Below are positions 9,601-20,982 of a stretch of DNA of 64,000 nt, piece after piece. The notes beneath the pieces were generated by a model, which was not told the DNA's origin, did no database searches, and saw nothing but the letters and a program-made list of their open reading frames with translations. How positions within the stretch are numbered: position 1 is the first letter of the stretch; each line of letters opens with the position of its first letter. The position numbers and the translations under genes are program-made. Source of the stretch: Pleodorina starrii (taxonomy: Eukaryota; Chlorophyta; Chlorophyceae; Chlamydomonadales; Volvocaceae); assembly GCA_030267565.1 (NCBI GenBank), contig BRXU01000002.1, forward strand, positions 8,313,001-8,377,000, read 5' to 3'.

Positions 9601-12600
9601 CTTCGGGGAGTGGCTTACTTAACAACCAATCGATGCGGTTATCGAAACCACTGACGTCCTGCGGCATCCCACTCCAGATGTCGATTTCGAGATACGTTAA
9701 CAACCGCAACACTGCAGCACCCCAGCCTGACCCAGCTGGGTCAGTAAGTGCGTCGTGTATTTCCTGCCGTAGTACCGCCAACGCGAGAAAACCAGCCTGC
9801 TTTCGGACGCGATTCCAGAAACCAACAACCTGTTTGGCTATGTAGTACTGCAGCGGGAGCTGTGCCATTTCGGCAAACAGCAGCCGGTGGGCAGGCCTCG
9901 CCGCCCCCACAATCTGCCGCATAAAAATGACTTGTAGTTGGACCGCATCATCCCGCACAGAAGCTTCGAAAAGGCCCTCTGCTAGGTTGTTGTTATCACG
10001 ACGCCTCCCAGAAGAAGCCCTTTCGAGCGCTTCTGCTATCACAAACGGGCCCCACGCCTGACAATCATACAACAGAATGGCGCGCACCTGGGTAGTGAAA
10101 CACCGGATCCGAACATCAGCTGAGAACAACTTTAACTTATCAAGCCTAGCACTTAGAGCAAACAAGGCAGATCGCGCCGAATCACACAATTGTTGGCGGC
10201 AAGCGCAAAATGGTCGGTTGGGCCCGTACATCCTTTAGTGTGGCGGGCTTCACAGAAATCGCAGTTGTGAAAGTGTTGGAAGCTTGGGACCATTTACCCT
10301 GCCGATGTGCTCTTACCCCCCCCCCCCGTAAGAAACCTCTACCAAAGCTACACACCAACCAACCAAGTGCGTGAACATGTAACGCCGGTGCACGTGATGT
10401 ACGACATCGGCGGGTGCGCACTGCGCGGGTGCGGGCTGCGGCAGCCCGTCGTTGCTGCAACGGTTGCTGCAATGCGTATGCGCCGACTCTATTGATGCAG
10501 CAACATATCTAGCTACTCCCTGTTCCCAGCTTCCAGGGGGGAAGCCGACACCACTTGCACCTATGTCCGCAGTTAGTTACTTGGCTGCTTGTTCATAAGT
10601 AAGGTGTTTCCTGCCCTCGCTCGTAACCTTGTATAGGGCAGACATACTAGATATCGCAGTGGTGAGGATGTTAGACCTCGACACCTATGCGGAAACCAAT
10701 ATTTTCAACACAACGATCGAGGGCGCCACCGTCGCGAGCGGCTGGGATGCAGCCGGCAATCAGTACGTCACACTCAGGTGCGAACCCCAATGCCGCGCAG
10801 TCATGTGTAAGTAGGTCTAGGCGGGGCGGGGCCCAACGCAACGCCCCCTGCTGGCGCTGGATATGACCCCGTCTGTCTACTTGCCTGTATGTCTGCCTAC
10901 CTGCGGTCGTAGGGCGTTTTCGGTGGGCCGAATGCGTCGTATATACTCTGAGTCTACCCTTTGTGGGTGTATATACATCGTATTTAAGAGAATTTTAGAC
11001 CGAAGCTAGATTGTAAATAAAATTCGTACTGTACTCGGTCTGCTCCTTATGACAGTGTAAACGCGCTCCTTGCGCCGTGCCGGGTGTAGTTGGCGCCCCG
11101 TTTTGCAAGAACCAGGAGTGGTGCAATTGAAGGACCCGCGTCAGGGGGAGAGGAACGATGGCTATATATAAGCTCAAATGATCAATTGAACCGACTGTAC
11201 TCCCAACGGCAGTGTGTCAGCATATTGTTTTCATGGAATTGTGGGACTGGCTGGCGTCTTCAACTTAACCCGCACAAAAGGGGGATGAATGACAGCAGTG
11301 GTCGGCACAGATTAATAGTAGGGCCGCACCTTACTTTGTATATATGTAGCAGACAGGCTTTAAACTGAAGTCATTTGAATTATGTAGACACACGGTTGGA
11401 GGCGAAATATTACTTGGCACATGCATGCATGCCTATCTACGAGGTCCGGCGGGCTCTGTACCCTCGCTCCGGGCTGTCCTGTTTCATGCGCACGTACACA
11501 GGACGACTGGCAGAGTTCAACTTCCAACCAACTTTAAAGAGATTAAGGTATTCTCCTGCTGTCGAATTGATGGCCTGGTCGGCTGGAATAAATCCCCGGT
11601 GGAGCAACATAACTTCATGTTTTCGACTATTTACGTTCCGGGCGTGCGGACTTCCGTCGCGACAGAGGTTCCAGCAGTCTTACTTGTTGGAAAAGCAACG
11701 AATCCGGGGGTACGTTTGCAGCGTTAGGCGCGTCGAATATCCCCTGTCCGTAATATAAGTATTTATAAGATGTCGGTGGCGGGGAAGGAACGGGACCGGG
11801 GAAACCCGCCCGTCACTCCACCTTTCTGCGTGCTCCCCTTACCCATGCCTCGGCCCCCGATCGCGTCGGGTGTATTATTTGTATTACTTTCTGCACGGAA
11901 GATACATGGTATTCTTGCACGTATGCCCTGAGGTTACTTCCGACTGGCTGAGAAGGTAGAACGCAACTAACGTACTACGGTCCGTACTGACCGTAGTACG
12001 GCCAGTACTAAATGTACCTGACGGTCGATGTATGCACGTCTCCATTTGAATGAAAGACTTACGTTACGTAAATCTTCAAGTGGACACGTGTACACATCCT
12101 CCGGTACATTTATTACTGACTGTACGGAGCAGGAAGATGCATTTCGTCGCTACATGCCCTCTGCGGATGCACGGGGTGTGTATGGGTCGCTACCACGAAC
12201 GATTGGCGCGCATAACTTTCAACTTCGCCTCCAATGAGCCGTCGGCTACGCCCTTGTGCCCCGTCTTACCCTATCAATTGGCCTTCCAGGATTTTGCGTA
12301 TGCTTTCATCCCAGCCGTTCGAGCAGGAGGAGCTCAAGTCCAATGTGCCTTAAACACTGAAGTCGCTTACGTCATCCCGGTAGGTCTTAAGTGTGCAGCC
12401 TTCCGTAAACTTTGGTTTACATCCGGGCTTCATGACATGATGAATCTGTCTGCTAAATTATTGTTACTTCGTGTTTTAGGACAAACCATACCGTAATATT
12501 GGTCAATCGTCACGCAAACCCCGGAAAGGTGCCTGAGATAGAGTAAGGTCACTGTATTTGTTATCTACCGGTTTGATCCCGACTCGCAGAGGGTTGGGTG

Positions 12601-15600
12601 CGTGACCCATTGCTTGGTGGCTGGTTGCCCTGGGTTTGGGACGAACAGCTGGTCATCGCACGCATGGCTTTGAACCATACATGTCCCTGTCCGAAGTGGT
12701 AGGACTCAGAACGGTTAAACTGTCAACGGCGATGTGTCCTGGCGTAATTGGGAAGAATGCGTGCGGGTACTCGTGTACCCAGGCAGCGTCAAGGTTACAT
12801 AAATATGTGGGTGTGTGTTTGGAGGATCGGTTGTATTTGATGCGGTCGCTCGGCACACCTACCGCTGATGACAAACTGAGCGTGAGCATACATCATGCCG
12901 GGATGATGATTCCGCCAGGGTTGCAAGTGGGAATGTGGGATGGGTTACGCGCGAGGATTCACAGGTGCATGTGAGGATGGGGCTAGCTGGTTGTATAATT
13001 ATATCCCTCCCTCTCGTGGGGCCTTACCTCTTGTCTCGCAATGTCACCCAAAACAAGGAAATACCCCAATTATTTCATGCGGTGAAGCTGTGTACGATAC
13101 CTCGAAAGGTATTTTATGTGGAACATATAGTACAAGTACACACTATTTATATATAGCTATATATAAACGGAATGATGTTTCGCACATCCGTATAATAATG
13201 TGCAGGGCGAGTTGGTGGCCTCAGCAGCTCCTGGCGGATGCAGGTATATAAATATGCCAAACATTATTAGATCCAGAGGCATCGATCGCCGGCCGAGGCT
13301 TCGGCCTGGGCGCGCAAAATCTGTTGAATGCTGCTGCTGGTGTGTATGTTTGGGGAAATGGGGATCACTAACAGACCGGTGCTGCAGTAAGTGTTGCACT
13401 TGCTTGCATGCTGCGGACGGATTCGGTTGATTGCACAGGGCCCTGCCAATGCTGCCGCTTGTACTGATTGCTTTTATTGCTTGCAGCCTCGGGTGGAACA
13501 ACTCTCGCCACAAACTAAAATCGAAGGTGCCGGTCGGTCTTCGGATCTCTGAGCCCGTGACTGGTCACTACAGTGACGTTACCTTCCTAATGGTACGTCG
13601 CATTTAAGGGGCGAACGCTGTAGCACACACGGGTTCGTCGCGAACCCCATGTTTGCTACATCATGCGTGCAACTTCGTTTTGTTGATACTTGCAAGCAGC
13701 AGCTTCATCGTAGGTGCATGCATGGATTGCCAACGTTCATATGAACGTTGGCAATGACAGCAGGTTACAATTATTGCGCACCGTTAAGCACCTTGACTGC
13801 AACTGACGTTTCGAGTAATTTGCCCTGTTTCGGCTGTGTAATGCCTTTCATATGTGCATTTCGCAAGATGTCTGTGAACACCTCCGGAATGCCGGAGATT
13901 AAGTCATCGGTCGTACGCTCAACCCGACAGAACCTACCCGAATTCGGCGGTGTAGTTCATATAACCGTTGGAGTTCCTGTCGAGGTATGTGTTGCATTCT
14001 GTCAATGAGATTCAGTCACGTTTTCAAATGGACAATCAATCGGAACGTGAATGATTTATTATCTGGGCGCTGTAGCATCCGTGACAGTTATAATAGTTCA
14101 GTGTCGTACAATCCCTGCGTGCCACGAGCATGAGCCATTGAATATAGCCCCAATACTGCATTGAACGTACCCGTATATATAGAACCATGTATAGGAGTTT
14201 GCTATGGGTTTCGGATATGGGACGGAACAGGGACCGCATGTCGTGTATGGATCGGCATGCATGACCAGGGGAGCGCGTTATGACTGGGTTTATAACTGGG
14301 ATTATGACTGGCCCCCCTTTATGACTGGGTTTATGACTGGGTGTATGACTGGGTGTATGACGGAGAAGACGCCTTATGACTGGGCCTTTACTCGATTGTG
14401 CATGCATGCATACCGTGGCACGCACGTGTTTTCCCTGATTGTTTGCTGATGAGTTTATACGTATCGCCTTCCTTACCTTCAGATAGATATAGTGGTTACG
14501 GACATGGACATCGGGGCCATCATCACATCCAATAGCTCACTGCCACGTGGCGCCAACCTAACTATTGAGCCGGCGAATGGTACCGCCCCCATCAAAGCAA
14601 CCTTCAGCTGGATCCCGGGCCCCGAAACCGCCGGCGCGGGCGTCGTCATCATTTCGTTCGTTGACAACACCTTCCTAACCAAATACTTCACCTTCAGCTA
14701 CACTCGTGCCATGCCGCCCTTGCCACCCTCACCGCCGCCTATGCCGCCCAAACCACCACGCCTGCCGCCCTCTCCTCCCTCACCGCCCACACCACCGTTT
14801 CGACCAGAGACGCCATTCCCGCCATACACGCCAGACTCACCACCTCCACCACCGCCGCCGCCTCCACCTCCTCCACGACCTCATCCCTCACCCAGCCCAC
14901 CTCCAAGGCCACCCCGTCCTCCCCACCCTCCCAGCCCCCCTAGTCCTCCCAGTCCTCCCGGTCCTCCCAGTCCTCCTCGACCTCCCAATCCTCCCCGACC
15001 TCCTAGTCCTCCAAGTCCCCCCAGTCTTCCCAATCGCCCCAGTCTTCCAAGTTTCCCCAGTCCTCCCAGTCATCCAAGTCCTCCCGATCCTCCCAATCCT
15101 CCCCGACCTCCTAGTCCTCCCAGAACTCCTCCTAGTCCTCCCCGACCTCCCAGTCCTTCCCGACCTCCCAGTCCTGTCAATTCTTCCATTTCCTCCCCGG
15201 GCCCTTCACCATCATTCTCAGCTCCGTCTAACAGCACATCCCGTCATCAGCCCCCCAGCTTACAGCCACCCTCCACGCCTCCTGTAAGCCCATCACCTCC
15301 ACCGTTACCTACAAAACAGAAATCGTCGATGTTGTTCATCATAATAGCAGTAGCCGCCGGTTTATGCGTCAGCTGCTGCTGTTTCATAATTGCCTGCATT
15401 TGTTACCGCCGCCGTCGCCGTCGCGAGCAGAAGGCCAGTGTGGCGCCTGAGAATCCAAAGGACGCGGAGTACACAAACTCCGGAGCAAGATTGCCGTCAC
15501 CATCACTCGAAGTCATTCAACCACCATCAGGAGGCGAACCAGTAACCCCCCGTCCACCTAGTCTACTTGACCCAGCCCTTGCATTACCTACCTCCGTTCC

Positions 15601-15730
15601 AACCCACGCTCCCGCAGTCCTCCCTCCTCTCCGTGCCACCGGCGTCGCCGCTTTCTCCAATCCTGGAACCCCTCGCACAAGCAACGACGACATCAGTCCC
15701 GCTGCCAACACCACAAGTGAAAGTCCCTAA
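6689..15730 (+). CDS. Array gene A: membrane-anchored SPP-shaft protein, 8 exons, about 708 aa
   Basis: Exons 6689-6867, 10637-10777, 11502-11709, 12290-12379, 13206-13243, 13487-13592, 13868-13984, 14483-15730; all introns GT-AG and the sum is in frame. A hydrophobic signal peptide (about residues 1-32) is followed by SHFRAGFIDYRV...TTSW. The extracellular head has the conserved Cys set (CC in exon 3, one each in exons 4 and 5), LRISEPVTGHY (exon 6), and an Ig-like module in exon 8. Then follow about 190 residues rich in SPP/PPSPP, expected to be hydroxylated and glycosylated as in algal wall proteins. A membrane helix (about 15323-15405, ending [10 protein letters not shown]) precedes RRRRRR and a 105-residue tail with AVLPPLRAT. 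Type I topology is inferred. Intron 1 (3.8 kb) carries an antisense LINE. Function unknown; a wall or matrix receptor or adhesin is plausible. Confidence 0.87.
7155..7200 (+). repeat. Short dispersed repeat 'ACAGAGGAGCTG...GCGATCG', copy in A intron 1
   Basis: The string TTACAGAGGAGCTGGATA, then ACAGCTAC and GTGCGATCGCACGACTC, recurs with small changes at 23259-23301 (upstream of gene B) and 33515-33563 (C intron 1). The copies lie at comparable places near the first exon of three different paralogues. Confidence 0.8.
8116..8429 (-). pseudogene. LINE ORF2 C-terminal region, zinc-binding end
   Basis: Continuation of the LINE ORF beyond RepA copy 3. It reads RAAHHKLLQFRL...RVGRVHVPRTERKCPCC, then ETHVLMECPAY, i.e. 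the C-x2-C...H-x4-C zinc-binding motif commonly found after the RT domain of LINEs, and ends at a stop at 8116. The upstream codons of the open frame (IPRA and earlier) merge into RepA sequence. Non-functional because truncated and interrupted. Confidence 0.8.
8429..9414 (+). repeat. RepA copy 3, inserted in the LINE
   Basis: About 985 bp, from ACAAGGGGTTGGTGTCGG to the GC hairpin and CCCAAAAA. Because both flanks are pieces of one LINE reading frame, this copy fixes the ends of RepA to within a few bases. No target-site duplication is obvious. It lacks the internal duplication seen in copy 2 and is closest in layout to copy 4. Confidence 0.85.
9419..10231 (-). pseudogene. LINE ORF2 C-terminal region, upstream piece
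   Basis: The frame encodes a region typical of non-LTR retrotransposons after the RT core: 'RIRCFTTQVRAILLYDCQAWG', helices with LQVIFMRQIVGAARPAHR, and 'LPLQYYIAKQVVGFWNRV', ending near MGMPFARAAAIMWPQH, where RepA sequence begins. The RT active site is absent because of 5' truncation. The few codons after MWPQH come from RepA and are not part of the protein. Spliced over the insertion, the frame resumes at 8429. Confidence 0.8.
11971..12000. repeat. Perfect inverted repeat in A intron 3
   Basis: CGTACTACGGTC / GACCGTAGTACG: 12-bp perfect arms separated by 6 bases. Confidence 0.9.
13726..13755. repeat. 30-bp perfect palindrome in A intron 6
   Basis: ATTGCCAACGTTCAT is followed directly by its reverse complement, with no loop. 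Confidence 0.95.
14278..14390 (+). repeat. Degenerate TATGACTGGG tandem repeat in A intron 7
   Basis: About eight copies of a 10-12-bp unit, (T)ATGACTGGGT(T/G)T, with small variants. It lies within the intron between exons 7 and 8 of gene A. Confidence 0.85.
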
Positions 15731-16798
15731 GCTCGCCCCGTCCAATTGACTCGCTTGCCGCACTGCCCGTTGCCCAGCATTCGCCCCCGAATGAATTTGC
15801 CATTTGGCACAGCCCATCAATTTGCAAATCCAAAACTGCTGAGGTGATCCCTGCTGCAGCTGACCCCCTTGCCGGCCGTGCGACCGACGACAGCAGCAGT
15901 ACCGGCAACTATGGAACGTCTCAATTGACAGCTGTCATTATCGATCGACTCGCCGGGCTTATTACCAGCATGCATGGATCGACCTCGATCTCAGGCCGCT
16001 GAGCAGCAGATGTCGCGTGTGGCCACCGACTCGCGTACCCTCTGCGACCGATCAGCTTTCTGATGGATCGACGTCAGCGCATCTTGGAAGCTCTTTCCGA
16101 GGCACCTGGGTAACTTCCTATACGTCCGGACAGTAGCGTCGGTCCTGAGGACGGCTCCATCCAGCATACCAGTTACCCCATAACCGCCAGTGAACGCTTC
16201 TTGATTTCGTGTACTTGTTATGGTGTAGAACGCGCGGAAACCTATTTGTTAAGAAACAAATAGGTTGGCTCGCGTCAGGTTGCAGGCAACAGCTAGTAAC
16301 TAGAAATGATATTACGTAGGCGCGCGCTGCATGTTTCGGTTTTGCGACTGGCAGGGGCATTAGTGTTTAGGGTTTTAAGGTTTTGTAGGTTTTTAGGTTC
16401 TTGTCCTCATTCGTTACAATTAATAACGCTAGATAGAGCCCCAGCGGCGATGCCACCGGAGCCGAGACTCGAACACCGCTAACAACGACGCTATATCCTG
16501 ACAATGCAACCGACTCCAACGTTGCCACCCAGACCAACCAACCCTTCGCCGCCCCGCTGATCGGCTTGGCGATAAACCCGGTCTCCCCGCTGATCGGCTC
16601 GACCTCGATTCGTCTCCCAAAAACCCCAAAAACCCCATTTTCAAGTTGGACCAGTGGCCGGCCGTGACCTAGGCTCTCAACCACCGAATTGAATGGACCA
16701 GTGGCCGGCCGTGACCTAGGCTCTCAACCACCGGGCGGTTCAGACCCGGTGGAGAAGCGACGCGCCGCGCGCGCCAACACAGGGTGGGAGAGGGCGGG
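15731..16798. other. Gene A 3' region and junction with DIRS-like element; no gene supported
   Basis: No array exon or clear ORF. It contains a perfect hairpin at 16239-16266 (arms AACCTATTTGTT / AACAAATAGGTT, 4-base loop) and degenerate TTTAGGGTTTT words at 16362-16400. A 39-bp unit is repeated twice with 47-bp spacing (16648-16686 and 16695-16733, beginning GGACCAGTGGCCGGCCGTG), just outside the DIRS-like element. Confidence 0.6.
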
Positions 16799-16935
16799 AA
16801 CAAAAGGATGAACCTAGAGTCACAACACGGCGAATAGCCGGTCAAAAGAACATCCTCAGCATAACTCAGATGTCAACAGTACGACAAGAGATACTCAACT
16901 ACTTCGTCCAAGAACCCGCCTTCTCGTACCGAGAA
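16799..16935 (-). repeat. DIRS-like element, 3' copy of the 137-bp direct repeat
   Basis: Identical, as read, to 20983-21119. It includes the last codons of pol (the NPPFSVREGG...LLSYC end and its stop at 16873). Confidence 0.9.
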
Positions 16936-19157
16936 AGGTGGATTACACCAAGCACCTCGCGGCCATTGCATTGTGAATGCGTTAACGCCGGCGGTACCCA
17001 GCGTATGAAGAAACGTGTAGTAAGGCCTCATTTGATGGTTATGATCGGATGCAAACAAATCTACCGAAAATGGGCCCCATTCCTGCCCGATGGCCTCAAA
17101 CACCTCAGGGTGTAACTTCCAGTCGCACGCGTCGTCTCGCTTCGATAGATCGTCTGCGAGTTGGTTGTGCTCCCGGGGAATCCACGTAGTAACGAGGTTA
17201 ATATTATTTTGGATGCAAAACCAAAAAACGTTGAAACATGCCGACTGTATCGCATCAGACATCGATCCTCCTTTCCGCAGCGCACTGTCCGCCACTTGGC
17301 TGTCAGTGTGCAGCAGAATGCGCTGATTTACCAATAAACCATCCTTATTCAAACTTCGCAATACGTTCAACGCTGCGTTGATCTCCAAGAAGCCAGAAGA
17401 GGAGCCCCTGGTGTCAAACAACCACGGGCCTGCCGCCTTCGGCAGCGACGGTAGATCAGCCCAGCCGCCCCAACCGCCGAAGGATACCGTACAACGAGAA
17501 CTGGCGCCAGCCGCATCCGTAAACACTTTGATCGTATGCATATACGGCGGCGCCCAGATCGGCCTACGGCCGTCGTATAGCAGGAACGACTCACGCCAAA
17601 AAGAGAGCTCGCTAACCACCTCATCGCTCAACGGGGCGTGGTGGTGTAAGGCGTACCCTTGCCGCAGCATTTCATTTTCCCACTGCATCATGCGGCGGGT
17701 CATAACGACCGACATCTGACCAAACGAATAGCTCATAGACATCAAGTGCCCAGTGACTGAGGCGATGGCGCGAATCTGGCACCTATCCCGGTGATTCAGA
17801 ATCCCGGATATGTGTTGCATCAATGCCTCCCTCTTTTCCGCGGGGACTGTCATCGTTCCAGTTACGGTGTTCACCAATGCGCCCAGGTACGTGAATTCCT
17901 GGGCGATGGGTTGACATTTATCGAAGCTAACTAGGAAACCCGCTTGTGCGCAATCAGCGAAGACCCGTTCTTGAATTAGGGCCAACGCGTCAGGCTGCTG
18001 ATGAGCGTGCACGCTGTCATCTAGGTAACCTGAACACCTGTGGCTCTCTGTGCGCCACCGGGTCAACAGCTCCCGGGTTACTTTCGTGAACGCCCAACAC
18101 GCGGGCGCCAGCCCAAAGGGTAGCTGAGTAAACACATATTGACCGTCCCATCGAAAACCCAAGAACGTCCAGAAATCCGGATGCATATCTACGTGGTGAT
18201 AACCGCTTTTGAAATCGATGGTAAACGCGTAATCATTCGGTTGCAGCACTTGCTGCATTGCCGCCAGCGTCTCGTACTTAAAACCCGGCGTAACTACGTG
18301 CTCATTGACGTAGCGCGCATCCAGTATCAAGCGCTTCTTCCCATCTGCGCGTACGGCAACCCCCAACGGCAAAACACAGTGGGGTTGCTTCTCCACGCGA
18401 ATTGCTGTGCCGGTTTTGACGAGCTCCGCTATCGCCTCGCTGACAAACTGAGAGTGCTCGCGAGTCGATCCGTGGTTTATGCCCATAAACGGAGCTGGCT
18501 GTGACACGACCCACAGCAATGGGAATCCCACTAGGATCCATGACAAGACCAAGGGGTTCCTCACGAACGACTTCCAAAACGCGTACTTCTCCTTCAAACG
18601 ACCCCGCATGAAGCGCTGCGGCTTCTCCTTATCCGAACTCTCTACTTCCGCCGGGACATCTGGCAGACCGTCCCCACCTGCCGCGTTGAGGATATCCTCC
18701 TGCTCCCTGGCGCGGCGTGTATCCACTTGGCTACGCCCTGCCCGCATAGGTGCGTTCCTCGCCGGGCCTGGTGCCGCCTCGGCCGCAGCCGGTGCGCCCT
18801 GAGAGAAGTTTCGAAAAAACCTTGCTCAGCTTCGGTTCTTTTAAGTGAACATTGCACGTGGAAATAAAGAGCAGATCTCACCCCTGGTTGCTGCGCGGCA
18901 ACTGGTGCTGGTTCACGCGGAGGTTCTTCCCGCATGATCGCGCCTTGGCCCCGATCGACGGGCGCAGCGCGTTGCTCCGGTGCAGCCGCGCGAAATGTAT
19001 CGCTTAAGACCAGCCTGGGCACTCCGAACGCGGGCATAACTGCCGCTGGTTGCGCGGGCGCCGCAGCGGGCCACTGCACTGGGGGTGCTGGCTGTGGCTG
19101 CGGTTGTGGCTGTTGATTCGCATTATTAGAAAAAGAGAATCTCGGAATTCCGGACAT
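16873..19157 (-). CDS. DIRS-like pol: reverse transcriptase and RNase H, with a probable 83-nt intron
   Basis: Start ATG 19157 (MSGIPRFSF); exon 1 19157-18882, intron 18881-18799 (GTGAGA...TCTCAG), exon 2 18798-16873; total about 733 aa. The intron joins '...AAQQPG' in frame to 'GAPAAAEAAPG'. Domain order: Pro/Gln/Ala-rich N-terminus; RT with RLILDARYVNE, DFKSGYHHV, LPFGLAPACWAFTK, the YLDD active site and YLGALV; RNase H with FTDAAGASS, LEINAALN, HTDSQVAD and WIPREHNQLADDLSK; then a short start of the methyltransferase-like region (DLFAS...CNPPFS), cut off by the end repeat after about 20 codons. It copies element RNA to DNA in a DIRS-type cycle. Without the intron, translation would start at a downstream Met such as MRAGRSQ. 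Confidence 0.85.
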
Positions 19158-20078
19158 GCTTACTGCGAAGAAAATTATGCCTGAAGAAAGTGCATAAGTG
19201 CAGTATGGCCGAGTAAACTGAAGACGAATCTTGCTGTTACAATACGCAATATGGTAGCCACGGCTTGTTACCTCAACTAAGTTCCATTCACTATGCACAG
19301 AACACTGACAAAGGGAAAAACGGGTTATCTCCGTACCAATCGTATGCCAACCTATAACGAACGGCGTCTAACGCTGCGTCCACATTCCCGCAACCGTACT
19401 CGATAGGCATCGTGCCTGATCATAATGGCTAACGCGCACAGCAGCATCCTGCAATAACTGCATTAATGGCCCGCCACGCATATCTCCCAAGGTAAATAAG
19501 CATTTGACGTTGTATTGCAGTGGATACGCATGGCGCTCAACGGAGTTGTAGTAACATTGAAACGAATACGCATGGCGCTCGGCTGAAAACAAGTTGATAG
19601 TACCGCTACGTATGCCCACGACGAAGGACATGTACAGGCTCTATAGCCTCGACGCGTGGCGCCGGGCCACAATCGTATTCAGTAGCGTAGCTACATATGT
19701 CTCAAGACGCGACTGGGCTCAAAAGGCCTCGCTACGATATAACGCAACGGCATTAAGCCGAATGAGAGCATGCACGGATACAGAGATCCGGCTCCGCTAC
19801 TACGGCAGCTCATAATCCGTCGGGTTCAATGACCCTGCAAAGTGGCACACGGCCGAATAAAGAGCGCATACGGGTTCGGCGACCCGGCCCTTATGCGGGC
19901 AGCTGCTCGTCAACGCTGGGTACTAAGACCCCGTACGGCGCCCTATGGGCAGTCCAAAGAATGATGACAAGCGACGCCGAGTAACACGTCGCAACCGAGC
20001 TGCTCTAGTACCTCATCAATGACACCGGGCAACGCACGCGTACGCCCGCGACGGTTCGTTTCCGCACGCATTATTTGC
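19158..20078. other. Internal DIRS-like segment without a clear ORF
   Basis: Between the gag-like ORF and pol. Only short frames on both strands; a 73-codon + strand frame (19594-19815) has no recognisable motif. A recombinase of the Kangaroo type, which is encoded on the opposite strand in that element, was looked for and not found. Confidence 0.5.
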
Positions 20079-20960
20079 TCACATGTTCCCGCCGCGACCG
20101 CGGCCGCGCCCCTGCGCTGGCATCATGGGCCCGTACTGGCCGAACTGCTGATTGCCATACTGCTGCTGCCCGTACTGCTGCTGGGGCGCATTCTGATACG
20201 CGGGGGGGTAAGGCTGGTAGCGGTTCTGCCCCCGGTTCCCGCCCCCGCCCTGCTGCCGGCCGCCAGCCCCCTGCTGCGCGCCGTAGTTCGCCCCTCCCTG
20301 CCGTCCACTCACTGAACGCGGATCCACACCGAACTGATCCTTGACGTCCCGGTAGCCCCGGCGCTTCCACTCGTCGTTGAGTTGGAAGAGGCGCTCCGTC
20401 CCGGCCTTCACCTCTGCCGTCGGGTTGACGGCCATGTGCTTGTTGTTGTTGTAGTATTCCTCAGCGACCTCCATCTGATGGTTTGTGCACCGGCAGGCGG
20501 CGGCGCAGGACGCGTAAAACAGGTCCATCTGGAGCAGCGCCATGAACATGGCGTCGACCACGGGGCCCAGCTCCGCCATCGACGGCAACAAAAACTTTGC
20601 CGCGTGCCAGGCCGCGTAGATGTTAGAGCCCACGTCGCGAGCGAAGCCCGCCACGAACTTAACCGAAGCGGGGCATGTTGCGTTAAATTGTCCACCCAGC
20701 TCCGTAAACCTCTGCCTCATAGCCTCGTCTCTGCCGAAAGAAATGTTGGCAATGACTGCCGCATGGTTCTGGTGCTGCGCGAGCTGCAATAGCTGCGGCT
20801 GGATCGCGGCCTGCGCCGGCGGCTGCTGCACCGCGAGACCGGGTCCCACTGGATTAGGAGCAGGGTTGTTATTTGCAGGATTGTTGCCATTCGCGGCCTG
20901 CGCAGCAAGGCCGGCAGCCTGCTGCTGCAGGTTAGCCTGTTGCTGCTGCTGGCCGTCCAT
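20079..20960 (-). CDS. gag-like ORF of the DIRS-like element, 293 aa
   Basis: Starts with ATG at 20960, only 22 bp inside the end repeat. N-terminus is Gln/Asn/Ala-rich (MDGQQQQQANLQQQ); the middle is helical with a Cys/His set (FYASCAAACRCTNHQ); the C-terminus is rich in Gly, Gln and Tyr and ends in an RG box (QGRGRGRGGNM), expected to bind nucleic acid. First-ORF position before pol and this composition fit a structural gag protein of a DIRS element. No CCHC zinc knuckle was seen. No functional domain was recognised with certainty. Confidence 0.65.
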   Translation of the reverse strand: MDGQQQQQANLQQQAAGLAAQAANGNNPANNNPAPNPVGPGLAVQQPPAQAAIQPQLLQLAQHQNHAAVIANISFGRDEAMRQRFTELGGQFNATCPASVKFVAGFARDVGSNIYAAWHAAKFLLPSMAELGPVVDAMFMALLQMDLFYASCAAACRCTNHQMEVAEEYYNNNKHMAVNPTAEVKAGTERLFQLNDEWKRRGYRDVKDQFGVDPRSVSGRQGGANYGAQQGAGGRQQGGGGNRGQNRYQPYPPAYQNAPQQQYGQQQYGNQQFGQYGPMMPAQGRGRGRGGNM

Positions 20961-20982
20961 TAGGTAGTAGTGTGATTAGATT

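Larger units (their letters stand above)
7964..10235 (-). mobile_element. 5'-truncated LINE (non-LTR retrotransposon), split by RepA copy 3
   Basis: Two minus-strand coding pieces (10231-9419 and 8429-8116) flank RepA copy 3 and together make the C-terminal part of a LINE ORF2. After the stop there is about 130 bp of 3' flank ending in a (CA)n tract (7964-7988), a plausible LINE 3' tail. The 5' end stops abruptly near 10235, before the RT core, as 5'-truncated LINE copies usually do. The element is antisense to gene A within its first intron. Confidence 0.8.

Noticed and set aside
16367..16684. 105-codon minus-strand ORF beyond the DIRS-like element, considered as a tyrosine recombinase remnant
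   Set aside because: No R...HxxR...Y pattern of tyrosine recombinases can be seen and it lies outside the end repeat.
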